64,000 nucleotides of DNA from Paramoeba atlantica. Taxonomy: Eukaryota; Discosea. The stretch spans positions 1-64,000 of the forward strand of contig CDRNVI010000193.1 of the NCBI GenBank assembly GCA_977017575.1, written 5' to 3'. The position numbers and the translations under genes were made by a program. The notes under the pieces were generated by a model. That model saw nothing but the letters and a program-made list of their open reading frames with translations, had not been told where the DNA came from and ran no database searches. Positions 33,681-46,156 of the stretch are shown here, piece by piece. Within the stretch, counting starts at the first letter, position 1; each line of letters begins with the position of its first letter.

Positions 33681-35955
33681 AAATGACTGACTTTCCTCCC
33701 TCACTCTCTTTCCTTGCTTGGGTTGTTTTGGCAAACTTTTTGTTCATTTTGATCTCCATAGCATCCCCCTCTTCTTCCTCTTCTCCTTCCACTCTCATAT
33801 CTGACCCTTCAAATGAAAAGGAAAAGGGAACACCATCTTAGACACCACCACTTCTTTCCTCAGGTTTTTTCATAAGTGGATGAACAACATCCACTCCTTC
33901 CTCTTTTGGAAAATTCACTGACTTTCTTTCCCCACTCTCCTTTTCTTGTGTGATTCTTCTTTTCTTTTGCAATATTTTTCCTTTTTCCTCTTCACTCTCA
34001 TTCTTTCCTTTCTCCCACCCTACTCTAACATTAATCACCTCTTCTGATCTGCCTTTCTTCCTCTTAGTGCATCTTGTCTTCACAAGGTACTCAACCAAAT
34101 AGAAAGCTTGATGCTTTAATCTTCTATTTTCTGGGAAAATTGAGCCATTCTCCAACCCCTCATAAACTCTTCCGAAATCCTCAGTTGCACTTGCCCATTC
34201 AATGTTCAGGTTCAATTTCTTTAACATTGCTTTCACCTCCCTTCTATTGTTGGGTTCCTCCACCAATCCATTTTCAACTGGTAAATCTTCTTTGTTGATG
34301 AAGATAGGAGCAGGGCCAGAAACAGGTTGGCTTCTTCTGTTCTCCTTCTTCTAGATCACAGAATCAGTACAATTTCTTGACTTGCCCACAGTCTCTTTTG
34401 GTTGTGAAGAAGCAGACTTAAAGAAAGAGATTACTGGGTTGGAACATGTGTTCACTGATGTCCAGGTACCCTTCTTTTTTGGTTGAGCTTGTGATTGCTG
34501 GGCTGGCAATATGGGGGGCACTGAGAATCCACTAACTTGTTTGCTGCTCTCATTTATTGTTTTAATTTTAGAAAAGGTTTTGGTTCCAATGGGAGAAAAC
34601 GAACTCATCTTAATCAGAGCTGCAGCATCATGCTTGACTGGACCCACAGAGGAACTCCTTTGGACAGCTGATCCCTTAGTTGTGGAAGAAGGTACTTTGA
34701 AGTTATTGGGTACAACTTCATAGCTCTTCTTCACAGGAGGGGGGCCCTTCGGAGGGGTAGGTTCAACAGGAATAACATTAGGTGAACGAGACACCAACCC
34801 TTGGCCACCAAAATTATGCACAGGTAAATTTGAGCCATCTTTTTTAACACCAATGGGGGAGAGACCTTTAGAAGGCTTAAAAGCTTGTGACTTGGGGGAA
34901 GTTTGATCTATTCTCTCAGGGCCCACCACCATAGGCTCACCAGTATTACTGAAGGGGGTACAAGATGAGGGGACTCCTTCAGGCAAGATGAAATTAAATT
35001 GCACACCATCTTTGGCAGCTTGTTTTCTTATCTTAACTCCTTTGGGGTTGTGGGTGTTGATCAAGTATATTTCCATTCTCACCATATTACCAACTTCACT
35101 TGGATCCTTTTTTTGTAAAATTTCAAATAAACAATCCAAACAAGCAAGATGGTTAATTTGGCAAGTGGGGCATTTCACCACTTTATCAAAGGGCCTTGCT
35201 GGGGTCCAAACAGAAACTCGAGCTTGAGTATTGCTAATCCCCAACCACCCCTTGATGTGAGCAATGAGACAGACAAGGTTAATGGAAATTTGGGTGTAAA
35301 CCAAAACAATACAATTCTGGACTATTTGAACTACTTTCTTCAAGTTATGTCTTGGAAGAGAATTTGGGCCAGCAAAAAGATTCTGAATCCACTCCATGCC
35401 CTTGGCTTTAAAGGGAACCCTGATTTTGAGCCCCCACAATTTTGTGTCCTTGTTGTTTCTCCAAACAAAGGATTTCTTGAGTTTTTTTGCCAATTCATCA
35501 CCTTTGTTCAAAAACTCTTTTTCTACACTGGCAGCATCCATGTTCTTGAGCACTGAGATCACAAAATGGCCCTACTTGACGTTTACAAAAATCTTCCCTT
35601 TAAGAGAAGTCACATTTTCAATCACTTTGATAACCTCATTGAAGTTGGGAAGTCCCAGTCTAAAATCCAGTGATTTCACTAACTTTGTTGGTCTCAACTT
35701 GGCTCCAACAACAGTTTTTGGGTTCAGGTGCATGACTAAACCTTGGTATAGTCTGACATTGTTCTGATCAATCTCATGTAACACATTGCTGAGACCTTTG
35801 GAGGCTGGAAAGCCTTCCTTGGTTTCAAGAGGTCTTTTCTTTTTTTCACTTTTTTTTACAATTTGAGCAAATGATTCACTATCTGCTTGTCCTGACCAGG
35901 CATTTCTGGCAGGAAATCCCTCTCCTTCCTTTACACTGGGTAAAGAAGTTTCCAT
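33679..35955 (-). pseudogene. LINE F1 ORF1, copy A2
   Basis: The whole length of ORF1 is present, starting METSLPSVKEGEG and ending at the A-rich linker. The zinc knuckle reads CPTCQINHLACLDC, keeping all four ligands in CX2CX3HX5C spacing. There are in-frame stops near 35570, 34350 and in the C-terminal third. About 95% of residues agree with copies A1 and A3. Confidence 0.83.
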
Positions 35956-38330
35956 AATATTTTCTGTGGCAACCAGCCACAAGAATACACACTACAACAA
36001 AAGATAGGAAATTCAGACAATTGTATCTTGAACCCCCTATTTTTTTTTTTTTTTTTTCCACCAATTGAGGAAATTAGAATGAATCACAAAATCACAAGAA
36101 CAAATATTAGTCAAACAGAATGGAAAAACATAAAGGATTGGTGCAAAAGCAATTAATAATCCAGAATATATTACTTTAAAGCAAAAGAGAGAGACACAAG
36201 AGCACAAGATAATCAGAGAACTTAAGGCATGGACATAAAGAACAAGATAAAAAAATTCAATTCAGAAATTCAAAAATAATACAACTCAGGAAAGGAGAAA
36301 TCAATTCAACAAAAACAGCAGGAAAAAGGAAGAAAGGGATTTGTGTTCACTATTGGAGACACAGGTGGTGCATTGAATCCTCAGAAATGCTATGTTCACT
36401 CATCATTAAGTGAGGATTGGAAGGGAGAAAGGATAAGTGTTCAACAAGAATCACTATTGCATAGTTCCTCTGGGTATGCTACATTTACTTATCATTGAGA
36501 GAGGAAGGTGTTGAAGATGTTGAAAAGAAAAATCTTTCAAAGAGAAGCAAAACAAGTCATTATAAGATGAATTGGTGAGATTGAGAGTAGAAAATCAAAA
36601 TGATTTCAATAGAGACAAAGAAATCAAAAGTCCAGTAGAAATTATCAAGGTGTTACAAGCTTCAGAGATGATTGGGAATAGGTAAGAAGGACATTGGACA
36701 GAGAGCAACAGGAATGGAGCACAACAGCAACAAAAAAGACAAAAAAGATCATTTAGAATAGTGTTGAAAACATAGTTCAGAGACAAAACATTCCAAGTAC
36801 ACATTTTCAAAATTCAGAAAATGAATTTTCAAAGATAATTGCACATCATATATGTAAAAACAAATATATTGTTATACAAAAGATAAATGTTGATCAAATC
36901 AACAAATGTTACAATTGCATTGAGATTTGAGAAGAAAGGTGAGAAGAACACAAGCCAAAAGAAGAACATTAAGGAAAAATATCATGAGGCCAGTGAAAAT
37001 CCATTGTAAGGGTGAGAAAAACAAAAACTCAGAGAATTAGAGAAAATAAAACTCAGAACTCCCTTGAAAGAACAAAAATGAAGCAATGGAGTCACAAAAG
37101 AACAAAGAGAGGATATAAGAACTCCCTTCAAAGGTAATAGATGTTTCAAAAGCAAAGTGATGTTGGAAGGCATTGTTTAAGAGATTGCAAAGACAAAAGC
37201 AGTCTTCAAATTGCAGGCAGAACAGAAAGAAATGGGATAGCAATCTCCAAAAATAATGATAACATTGAAACAAAGGAAGAAGGAACAATATTCACAATCA
37301 ACCATAAAACAAGAGAGAATTGGAGAGCAAGAATTAGATCAAAAGATTAAATTGCACAACAATAATTTGATGAGAATAAACTATGGGGAATAACAAAGGA
37401 AATCAAATAATATCAAAATATTTTTAGGTAAAGTCAAGAAATTAGTCACAAGTCACACAAACACTCTCTTCCAATTTGATATTTTGATCTCATCACAATA
37501 AAAACATTTCAAAACAAGAGAGAGTATTAACCATCAAATTGCAAAACCAAATTGATAGAAGAAATCTAAAATCAATTTATCAAAGACCAAGAAAAGACTT
37601 AATTCCAATAAATCAACCAATAATTAAAATAGAATGTAAATGGTGCAAGATGTTCAATGGAACTTATTGAAAATAAAGCCATTACAAATCAAATTCAAGA
37701 ATCAGCATCATTACCAGAGAATAAACAAAAACATAAGACTATAATAGAGGAAAATGTAAATTGAGATTTCTCAAAGAGAAAAAAAACTTAGAACAGAGAG
37801 TATTGAGGATGAGAAAGAAGCATTAGTAATCAAATCAACTTCAAAACAAACAAATCAAATTAAAAAAGTCATAACTTGAGGGAAAGTGCAGTAACCAAAA
37901 TTAAAACAGCTTCAGGGGTGGTACATCTGAAATGACACAAAAACAATTTTTTAATGAAACACCCTTCCAACACCAAAATGGGTTTCAAAATTCAAGTAGA
38001 AATATCTGAGAGAGGAATCCAAGTGAAAATAAAGTCCAGAATTGAAATCACAAAAGGTAAGAGGAAAGTATAAATCTGACAATTTCAAAACAAGAAAGGA
38101 AATCAAAAGAATTTCCATCATTAACCAAAAACAAAAGAACAAAAAAAATCATCCTGAGGCATCAATCCAAGAATAACAAATTCAAAATAACATTGTTACA
38201 AGAAAAACAAGGAAATGGAATTAATTATTTCTTCAATAAAATCAACACAGGGATGAATTCAATTAGAAATAAAAGTTCAAATTCACAGGCAAGGAATTTG
38301 AGATAACAAAATGAAAAATTCAAAGAGGTT

Positions 38331-38750
38331 TTTTTTTCTTTTTGAGGCAGACTTTATTCAATTAGTAGTTCTTAATCTAAGCCATTTGAATTACATTAAA
38401 TTATGTTTGTTTTTAACCTCTAACGAGAGGTGAAGTTTTAAACTTCAGCTTAGTTCAGTCGGTCTTTATGCTGAACTTTAGAACTTCTGCAAGTTCAGGC
38501 TGGAGGATGCACATCAGAAGGGAGAATAATCCAAAGCTCCTTCCAAGGGAATTTATCCTCAACTTTTTAGCAGACAGGGCTGAGATGTAACCTGTTCTGA
38601 TTTTCACACTTCTTCAAGAGCTCCTCACTCCAATCAAATCACTCTACAGCACCAGAAAAATTTTCCATAATATCGAAAAACTGGGATTTGAACTCGCCCC
38701 CCCGGGGTTGGACATAGTCGAATTTACGACTAAACTACGGGCACCAACCA
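38331..38750 (-). mobile_element. SINE-1, full length, copy S1c
   Basis: The best preserved SINE-1. Its head (38750-38680) keeps CpG sites that other copies have lost. The core is 38536-38608. Poly(A) is a T-run at 38331-38338 followed by CTTTTTGAGGC. A 16-bp duplication AAAATTCAAAGAGGTT flanks it (38315-38330 and 38752-38767). Confidence 0.92.
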
Positions 38751-39709
38751 TAAAATTCAAAGAGGTTAACAATAGAGTACATCTAGATTCAAGAAGTACA
38801 AATTCAATCCAGAATTACTTTGAAGATATCAAGAATTTTTAAAAACATCATCAAGACAGAGGGAAAAATCCAATCAAGCTTCAAGGAAATAAAACAAAAT
38901 GAGAAATCATCAAACATAAGAATAAATCCAGTCAGGCAAATTTACAATCACAAATTTACAATTAGAAGTAGCAGTTGAAGAACAAAAAATCTGAAAATAC
39001 AAATTCACAAGTCCAAAATGAGATAGAAATGAGTATTAAAACTACACAACCATCATTCAATCAATACAAATGATTACAAACATTCATTGAATCAAGAGAA
39101 AAAGCTTAATTAGGGCTCAACTCAAAATCAACAATAAAATAATCATCAAAATGCAGTTTGTAAGTATGAAGCAAACATCAACAAAAACCAATTGAAATAA
39201 CAGAAGGAATCATGAAAATTTTCAAATAGAACCAACAATCACAATATCCAACACAAAGAAGAGATTGAGGAACATGAAGAGGCATTGAGAAATGTTGATA
39301 AACAAAACTCAAGTCAAGATTATATGAGAAAACAGTGCTGTGTAAGCTGAAGTTGTCCAGAATGTTAATTCCAAATGATATGCTGTTCTGAAAGCATAAT
39401 CAAAGACAAATAACCAAAACAAACAATGAACAAAAGAACTGAATTGATTTACCAACAAAAATGAAGCATAGAAATCATCAAGAAATCATTTTGAGCAAAT
39501 CAAAGGCAGAGAGAATCCATAAAACAGGAATAGAACCAAAAGAACAGTTGGGCAAAACAAAGAACAAAGTCAAAACAGAGTGTTATGACAGGCAAAGAAA
39601 GATATCAACAAATACAAGAATAATCTCCAAGAGATGAGAAAAATAACATAAATTTTCCATGACATAAGGAGAAAAACAAAAAACAGGTATGATCAGAACT
39701 GTGCTTATC

Positions 39710-40135
39710 TTTTTTTTTTCCTTTTTGAGGCAGACTTTATTCAATTAGTAGTTTTTAATCTAAGTCATTTGAATTACATTAAATTATATTTGTTTTTAAC
39801 CTTTAACAAGAGGTGAAGTTTTAAGCTTCAGCTTCATTCAGTTGATCTTTTATACTGAACTTTAGAACTTCTGCAAGTTTAGGCTGGAGAATGCACATTA
39901 GAAGGGAGAATAATCCAAAACTCCTTTCAAGGGAATTTATCCTCAACTTTTTAGCAGACAGGGCTGAGATGTAACCTGTTCTGATTTTCACATTTCTTCA
40001 AGAGCTCTTCACTCCAATCAAATCACTCTACAGCACCAGAAAAATTTTCTATAATATCAAAAAACTGAGATTTGAACTCACCTCCCTGGAGTTGAATATA
40101 GTTGAATTTACAACTAAACTACAGGCACCAACCCC
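39710..40135 (-). mobile_element. SINE-1, full length, diverged copy S1d
   Basis: Same structure as S1c but with many C-to-T and G-to-A changes, including in the B box, so it is older. The duplication AACTGTGCTTATC flanks it at 39697-39709 and 40138-40150. Confidence 0.9.
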
Positions 40136-40574
40136 AAAACTGTGCTTATCAAAAAACCATGTGCTAGATCAAAGATGGTTGCCAGAAATATAATTCAAAA
40201 CAGTGCACACCAGTTAAAATCATAAGCTGAAAGCTAAAAAGTTGGTGCCTTGTTAGAGCTGATAGAAAGGGGGAAAATAAGTGATAATGGGATCACTAAG
40301 GATAGAAGAGGAGGTGCATCTACATAAATCAAAAGAAGAAGGATAAAAGAGAATGATCAGCTCCATATTACAAAAACAAACAAAAAAGATATCAATCATC
40401 CATGCCAAGAGTGCCAAAAAAATTGATAATCAGGATCATCTACAAGAAAGATCTAAAAACCAAAACAGGAAGCTTAATCACAGCTATAAAACCAAAAATG
40501 ACAAACAAAAATTGTTGTTCAAAACATAAAATCCAAACAGGAAAAACATTCCACAAAAGAAGGATCAAAAAAAG

Positions 40575-40763
40575 GAAGGAGGAAGAATGAGAGAAGAGGA
40601 AGGGAAAGAAGAGAGAGAGAGAGAAAAGAGAAGAAGGAAAAGAGAGGGAAGAGAGAGAGTGTCAATCGGGGAGAACAGGGAGAAAGAGATCAGTTGTTTG
40701 GCAAAAGAGGGAGTGAGAATGGCTCCAAATGGAAAACACAAGAGCCAACAGGATCATAACACA
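40575..40763 (-). repeat. Copia-1 3' LTR, U3 part
   Basis: On the minus strand it begins TGTGTTATGATCCTG and has a long CT tract (GA-rich on plus, 40580-40660). It matches the right LTR. Its left continuation is A-rich DNA that the other LTR does not share. Confidence 0.78.
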
Positions 40764-40845
40764 CCCTCCCCAATTTGGAGCCATTTGAACAATAAGCAGC
40801 ACTGTTCAAATGAGAACAAAATGTAAAAGCAAGGAACAAGACAGA

Positions 40846-42552
40846 TCAAGGAGCAGAAGTGGGAATTGGGGCCACAAAGCTTTCTCTAAAGGGGATAAAT
40901 TTCGCTGGAGGCAAAGGTTTTGTGAATATATCAGCAATATTCTCAGCAGATGGGGTTTGGTCAATTTTAAGGACTTTATCATCAATGGCATCATGAATGA
41001 AATGGTCACAAACATCAAAATGTTTGTTGCCTTGGGTTACTCTAGGAATTTCAGCAATGGCAGTTGCAGGTTTGGAATTGACTCGCATAGGGATAACATC
41101 ATTGGATGGTAATTCAAGGTCTTTCAATAGGTTTCTTGCAAATTTGATTTCCCGGGCACATTCACTCATAGCATGGTATTCGGCTTCGCAACTTGATAAG
41201 CAAACTTGTGGGGATTTCTTAGAGCGCCAAGAGAGGGGTCTTCCATTGGCTCTAAGAGTATATCCATAGGAGGATTTTCGATCATCAAGGCAATCAGCAT
41301 TGCTCGAGTCAGCATAGGCATCTACAAATAATTCTTCTTTGTTGAAATGAGATTTAGGGAAATACAGACCAAGATTTGAATTTTTCTTCAAATATCCAAG
41401 AACTTTCAAAGCAGCTTCATCATGATGCTGGGCATGGTTGTGAAGGTAGTGAGAGCATTGTGAGACAGCAAAGGATATTTCAGGTCTAGTTTTCGTCAGC
41501 CAATTTAAAGATCCAACAAGGCTTGAGTAAGGAAAATCAGTAATTGGTTCATCTTCAGTCGGGGCAGATAGGAGCTTGGTATTTGCAGGCACATTGGAGA
41601 GCTTGACATCATATTTCTCAAAGGATTTCAGCACAGTTTCGAGGTAGGCACATTGATCAACAGTTATTTCATAAGCATTTTGTTTCACAGCACATCCAAG
41701 GAACCAAGAGCATTTACCATCATTTTTCCACTTGAAATGATCATACAATTTTGTGTGGATTTCTTCTCTTAATGCATCAGAGGTGCATACATCAAGGGTA
41801 TCATCAACAACAGTCAGAAATAGGCAGAAATTACCATTATCATCATGTCAGATGTAGAGATTGGGGTCTGGTTTACTGCATTTGAATCCTAATTCTTCCA
41901 CAAGGAATTTTCAAAAGGTCAAATTCCATCTTTGTCCAGCAATTGGCACTCCATACAAGGCTTTGTTCAACATGCAAACCCAGTCAGGATGAGCAGGGTC
42001 TTTAAATCCTTCTGGTTGCTCCACATAATAAACAATATTTCCTTTTGGCATTTCTGATTGAAGATAGGCACCAGGGACATCACCAGAGTCAACTTCAAGG
42101 CCATACATTGCAGCAACTGCATAGGTTAGATTAAGAGAGGTGGATGTTGTGGATCCAGAGTAATTGTCTTCAAAGCCAAGTTCAGGGTCAGAATTCAATT
42201 TCTTTGTCACACCACTTCCATCAGCACAGTAATAAGCCTTGTAACTTTTGATTTTTCCATCCTCAGTTTTAATTTGAAAGCACCAAATACCTCTCATAAT
42301 TATGTGTTTCTTTCCATCTTGGTTTGGTTTTGGGTGGGGAACGAGCGTCCAAGTCTTATTTTCATGGTGAGCAGCTATTTCACAGCAACAGGCTTCAATC
42401 CATTCATTTCTTTGTTCACTTCTTTGTGCTTGGTAGAACGAGCGAGGTGTTTTCTTGTTCAAGATAACAGTGTCAGCAAACATTGCATGGTGAAGATGAG
42501 AGAGGAAATTGTGTCCATGTAGATGGTCAGGAGCGAGATTTGGATCCATCAA
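40846..42552 (-). pseudogene. Copia-1 reverse transcriptase and RNase H (fossil)
   Basis: The Ty1-type reverse transcriptase has WIEACCCEIAAHHENKTW, YGLEVDSGDVPGAYLQ and LNKALYGVPIAGQRWN. The RNase H part has LFVDAYADSSNADCLDDRKS, LSSCEAEYHAMSE and NKHFDVCDHFIHDAI. The C-terminal NIADIFTKPLP is diagnostic for copia. The catalytic box region lies near 41760-41870. Broken. Confidence 0.87.
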
Positions 42553-42588
42553 AGGGTGATGTGCAGGTGGAGCAGCAATTCTACCAGA

Positions 42589-44200
42589 TCAACAGGGTTG
42601 TGGTTCTTCTTTTACAGATTCATGTTCATTCTCAGAATTAGAATTCGAGTTATCTTTTGAATCAGATTCAATATCAGGTTCAGATTCAGGTTCAGGGTCA
42701 TTAAAAAGGGTTCTACAAGCAGTGCTAGAGTGAGCACTTGATTGGGACAGAGGATCAAGGCGTTTGTTCACTCATAGAGGCGCTTTTTGAATCTTCAAAG
42801 GGGTGCTCAGAGAGTTTGGGTTGGTTCTATATGGAGAAAGATTGATAACTACATCATCAGCTTCTTCAACATCAGAGGATTCAATTAATTCTTCTTTTTC
42901 CTTTTCAATTGGTTCAAGGTTGATATTCATTAACTTTAGAATTTCTTCATCCTTAGGGATAGATTCTTCATTTTCAATATCATCAGATAAATGCACATTG
43001 GAATGTCTTCTTGGAGATTCGGATATTGGCAAGATATCCTGCGAGCCAGCTTCAATTTGCTCTCCATTTGGACTATTAGTTTCCACAAATTCATCATCAG
43101 ATACAACGAGTTCTTCCCAAGAGTTTGGGACAAATTCAGGGGGTTCAATAAAATTTTCTTCATCATAAAAATCGAAATTATTCACTTTGCAACTTGTGAC
43201 ATCATCACTATCATCTAAACTTGTTTTGTTTTCACCTTCCACATAATATCTTGGCAATCTTCCAAGGGCACTTCTCTTCTTCAATTCAGGGATCCCAAAA
43301 GCATATTCATCAAATAAAACGCTCAAGCTTTGGAAAGTTTTCTGTTGGATTGGGTTAAATAGCAAAAATCCATGCATATTGTCGGTAGGTCCCAAATTAA
43401 TTCCAGCTCTTGAAACAGGGTCAGTTTTGGAGCGCATTTCTCAAGAAATATGAGTGAAAGCATGGCAGCCAAAGGTTCTAATTAAATCCATTGAGGGTTT
43501 TCTCTCATACAATTTTTCAAGAGGAGTAATCTTCTCACCTTCTTTCACAGTCATAGAGATTAATTTTGCAGCCATTCTTTCAACAAATTCCCAAAAATTA
43601 GCAGGTAATCCAGCAGCCAGACGAATTGCTTGGGCAGTACTCCATTAAGTATAATTTCCTCTTTCAGCAACACCATTTTCTTGAGGGCAGCAAGGGCTGG
43701 AACAGTGGATTTCAATTCCTTTCTTGTGACAGTATATACCAAGAGAGGTTTCTTGCCCAATAAATTCAAAGGCTCCATCACATTATAAAATCTTCACTTT
43801 CACACCAGCTTGTCTCTCCAATTTTTGAATTACATCAATTATCTTATTGCCAGCATCAGATTTTCTTTTAATAAATTGAGATAAATCGCAGCCAGAGTAG
43901 TCTTCAATAATCGAGATCGAGTATTTGTTGTTATGGTAAGAGAGAGTAGACTTCTCATGCAAATCAATGTGTAACATCTCACCACAGCATCAAAAAGTGT
44001 GGCAACCACTATGATGAGGTCTCATCTTATTCTTCGCAAAAATACAGGCATCACAAACTTGGTCAGGATCAGCAATCAGGTCTTTGTAGTTGGGAGGCAG
44101 CCCATGAATGGCTTTCACACCAATTGTTCTAGCAAACCGGAAAGATGGCCATGTCTTTGATGCCATAACTTCAATTCTTTTTCACATTCAGGATTTAAGG
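42589..44200 (-). pseudogene. Copia-1 integrase and spacer (fossil)
   Basis: Integrase traces: MLHIDLHEKSTLSYHNNKYSI with an SGCDLSQF strand, then the core (near 43600-43780) and the GINLGPTDNMHGFLLFNP block. A long acidic spacer (42780-43200) leads to reverse transcriptase. The zinc domain lies around 44000-44200. Broken. Confidence 0.75.
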
Positions 44201-44201
44201 T

Positions 44202-45960
44202 TCAACAAATTCTCTTCTTTGGTCCAGTTTCATCAGAAGCAATGTATTCATTTGCATCAGCTTCTTCAATTACTTTTTGAGTACAATAAACATGGTTCAT
44301 ATTAGGGAGTGGCAAGTGATAAAGTCCATTTCTTTGGCTTCCAGATAAAATCTTTTCAGCTTCAGAAAGTGGAATTTTCTTTCTTGTCACTTTGACACCA
44401 TCCTTGTCGAAAATAATCAAGGTGTTCCAAGTCTCACACATTTGAGATACAGAAAGCAAGTTCAGGGTACAATCTGGCACAACAGAAATATTCTCAAGAA
44501 GTTTCATATCTTTTGCTAAATTTAAATCACCTTGAAGGACACCTTGGATCAAATCACCATTGGCTTGCGAGATTTCAAAAATTTCGTCAGGTTTACAGGC
44601 ATTCACAAGGTATTCTCTTGATTTCAGAATAGAAGTTGTGCATCCAGAATCAATAATTGCTTCATTATCTGAGAAGAGTTGAAGTCTTTTTTTTTCAGGG
44701 GCAGAGAAAGATTTTAAAACAGACAAAAAGCACACAGGAAACCCTTTATTGGTCATTTTAACTTTCCATTCTTCAAACTGTTGTTGGAATTCAAGGAACT
44801 CACGAAAAGCAATTTCACCAGCTGGTGCCTTAGAGAGAAAGCATTTTCGCGCCATATGGTGTCCAAGACCACAATTAAAACATTTATATGGTCTCTTTGG
44901 CGGTTCTTCCCAACCAGGTCGAGTTCGAAGAGCAGAGTATGGATCTTGACGATACTGAGGAGCATAGGATTGTTGATTTCGCTGATAAGATGCATTTTGA
45001 TTGTATTGTGGAGGAATATTAGGTGGGGCTGGGGATTGAGTAAGGGGTTGGATAGGCAATTGGGACAGGACAGGGGAAGGAGAGGGAACAGGAGTGAGAG
45101 AGGGAGAAGGAGAGAATGGAGGTGCTGGAGAAGGAAAAGATGCAGGAACTTGAATAGATGGAGAATAAGAGGACGAGGAAACAGGTGCTGGGCTGGCAAA
45201 TGCTTGATGAGCAACATTAGCTGAGTGGCTCTTGTTCATTATTTCTTTCATCACTTTTTCTTTCTCAACTAGGTCTTTTTTTGTCCATTCGAAATCCCAA
45301 TTCTTCCCTTCTGCAGTTTGTCGGATTGTTAGAATGGTTTGGGCCCACGTTTGACTTCCAATTCTGTGTAGAAGAGTGGTTACTTTTTCTTCATTTGAGA
45401 TTTCAACACCACTGTTTTCACACATCAATATTATTAATGATATGTGGGTGGTCATCTGCTTGAAGGATTCACCTTGCAATCTTTGAAAAGCATCAAATTC
45501 TTTCCTCAGCACCTTCTTCTTCTCATCCTCATCCACCAAATACGTTTCTCTTAAGAACTTGATTAAAGTATACGGTTTTCCAAGAAATCTCATATTTTGT
45601 GTTGCCTGCTTCAGGTCTGGTTGTAAGCAGTTTCAGATGAGTTGCACGACTTGGAGATGATTGATTTTCTGATTCTCAACTCTTATCAATGATTTCTCAG
45701 GGACTACTCCTTCATTAGCTTGTGCAGTGGGTACTTCAGCAGCATCATCAATAGTCAAATGATGATCAAGTCTTAACGCATAAAGGTGACTGTTGAGTGA
45801 ATTGAACCAAGACTTAAAATCTGTTGCATTAAATTTCTCCTTAAATTGCCCAAACTGGATGTTCTGGGAAATGTTGGGTTTGTAATTGGGGAAGGTCTTT
45901 TGATATTGTGGATCCAGGGATACAAATAAAACAAAAACAAAAACAAAACAAGAAAGAAGT
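44202..45960 (-). pseudogene. Copia-1 gag and protease (fossil)
   Basis: The gag part has the helical copia capsid domain, a proline/serine-rich spacer (about 44960-45190) and one CX2CX4HX4C knuckle (CFNCGLGHHMARKC, about 44840-44885). A protease with the triad in IIDSGCTTSIL follows (about 44635-44665), and then LLSVSQMCETW. Further upstream, gag sequence reaches to about 45960. Broken in the N-terminal part. Confidence 0.85.
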
Positions 45961-46002
45961 GTGATGGGAGAGTAGACCTCTTCCTCGCTAACAACTTCAC
46001 CC

Positions 46003-46027
46003 AGGGCAGAGCTCTAGACTCTTAATC
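46003..46027 (-). promoter_or_regulatory. Copia-1 primer-binding site (half tRNA-Lys type)
   Basis: On the plus strand, 46003-46027 reads like the 5' half of a tRNA from the D arm (AGGGCAGAGC) through an anticodon stem CTAGA and loop CTCTTAA with anticodon CTT, ending TC. The element carries the complement right at its LTR end. Copia-2 shares the first 12 bases. The last part is repeated at 53024-53035 as the target duplication of LINE A3. Confidence 0.7.
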
Positions 46028-46030
46028 TGT

Positions 46031-46074
<44 letters not shown>

Positions 46075-46156
46075 AGGGGTTCAAGATACAATTGTCTGAA
46101 TTTCCTATCTTTTGTTGTAGTGTGTATTCTTGTGGCTGGTTGCCACAGAAAATATT

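Larger units (their letters stand above)
32583..36057 (-). mobile_element. LINE F1, copy A2 (3'-truncated)
   Basis: The minus-strand F1 copy has its 5' poly(A) (T-run 36040-36057), leader, ORF1 and the start of ORF2. Unlike ordinary LINE copies it keeps the 5' end and loses the 3' end, ending at 32583 against LINE F2. About 165 bases of the endonuclease are deleted near 33255. Both reading frames carry stops. The loss of the 3' side points to later recombination or deletion. Confidence 0.88.
36058..40560. other. A-rich ORF-free region
   Basis: About 3.6 kb, excluding two SINEs, is strikingly A-rich on the plus strand and T-poor, without coding potential. The direction agrees with the T-rich sense strand of copia-1-type LTR DNA (compare 4560-4860 in the opposite orientation), so it may be an oversized or altered 3' LTR of copia-1. 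I found no clear match to the other copia-1 LTR. A weak duplication is seen near 36380-36500 (GCTATGTTCACTCATCATT and a diverged copy). Otherwise I see nothing in it. Confidence 0.5.

Noticed and set aside
36058-40560. Small open frames on the minus strand (60-83 codons) as host genes.
   Set aside because: They are low-complexity products of A-rich DNA, without domains or supporting context.
42772-43437. An acidic host protein gene.
   Set aside because: It lies between copia-1 integrase and reverse transcriptase in the same orientation. The acidic spacer at this place is normal for copia polyproteins.
46073-46095. A B-box-like promoter (GGTTCAAGATAC) at the start of F1 LINEs.
   Set aside because: Only the first half resembles a B box, and no A box lies upstream within the element.
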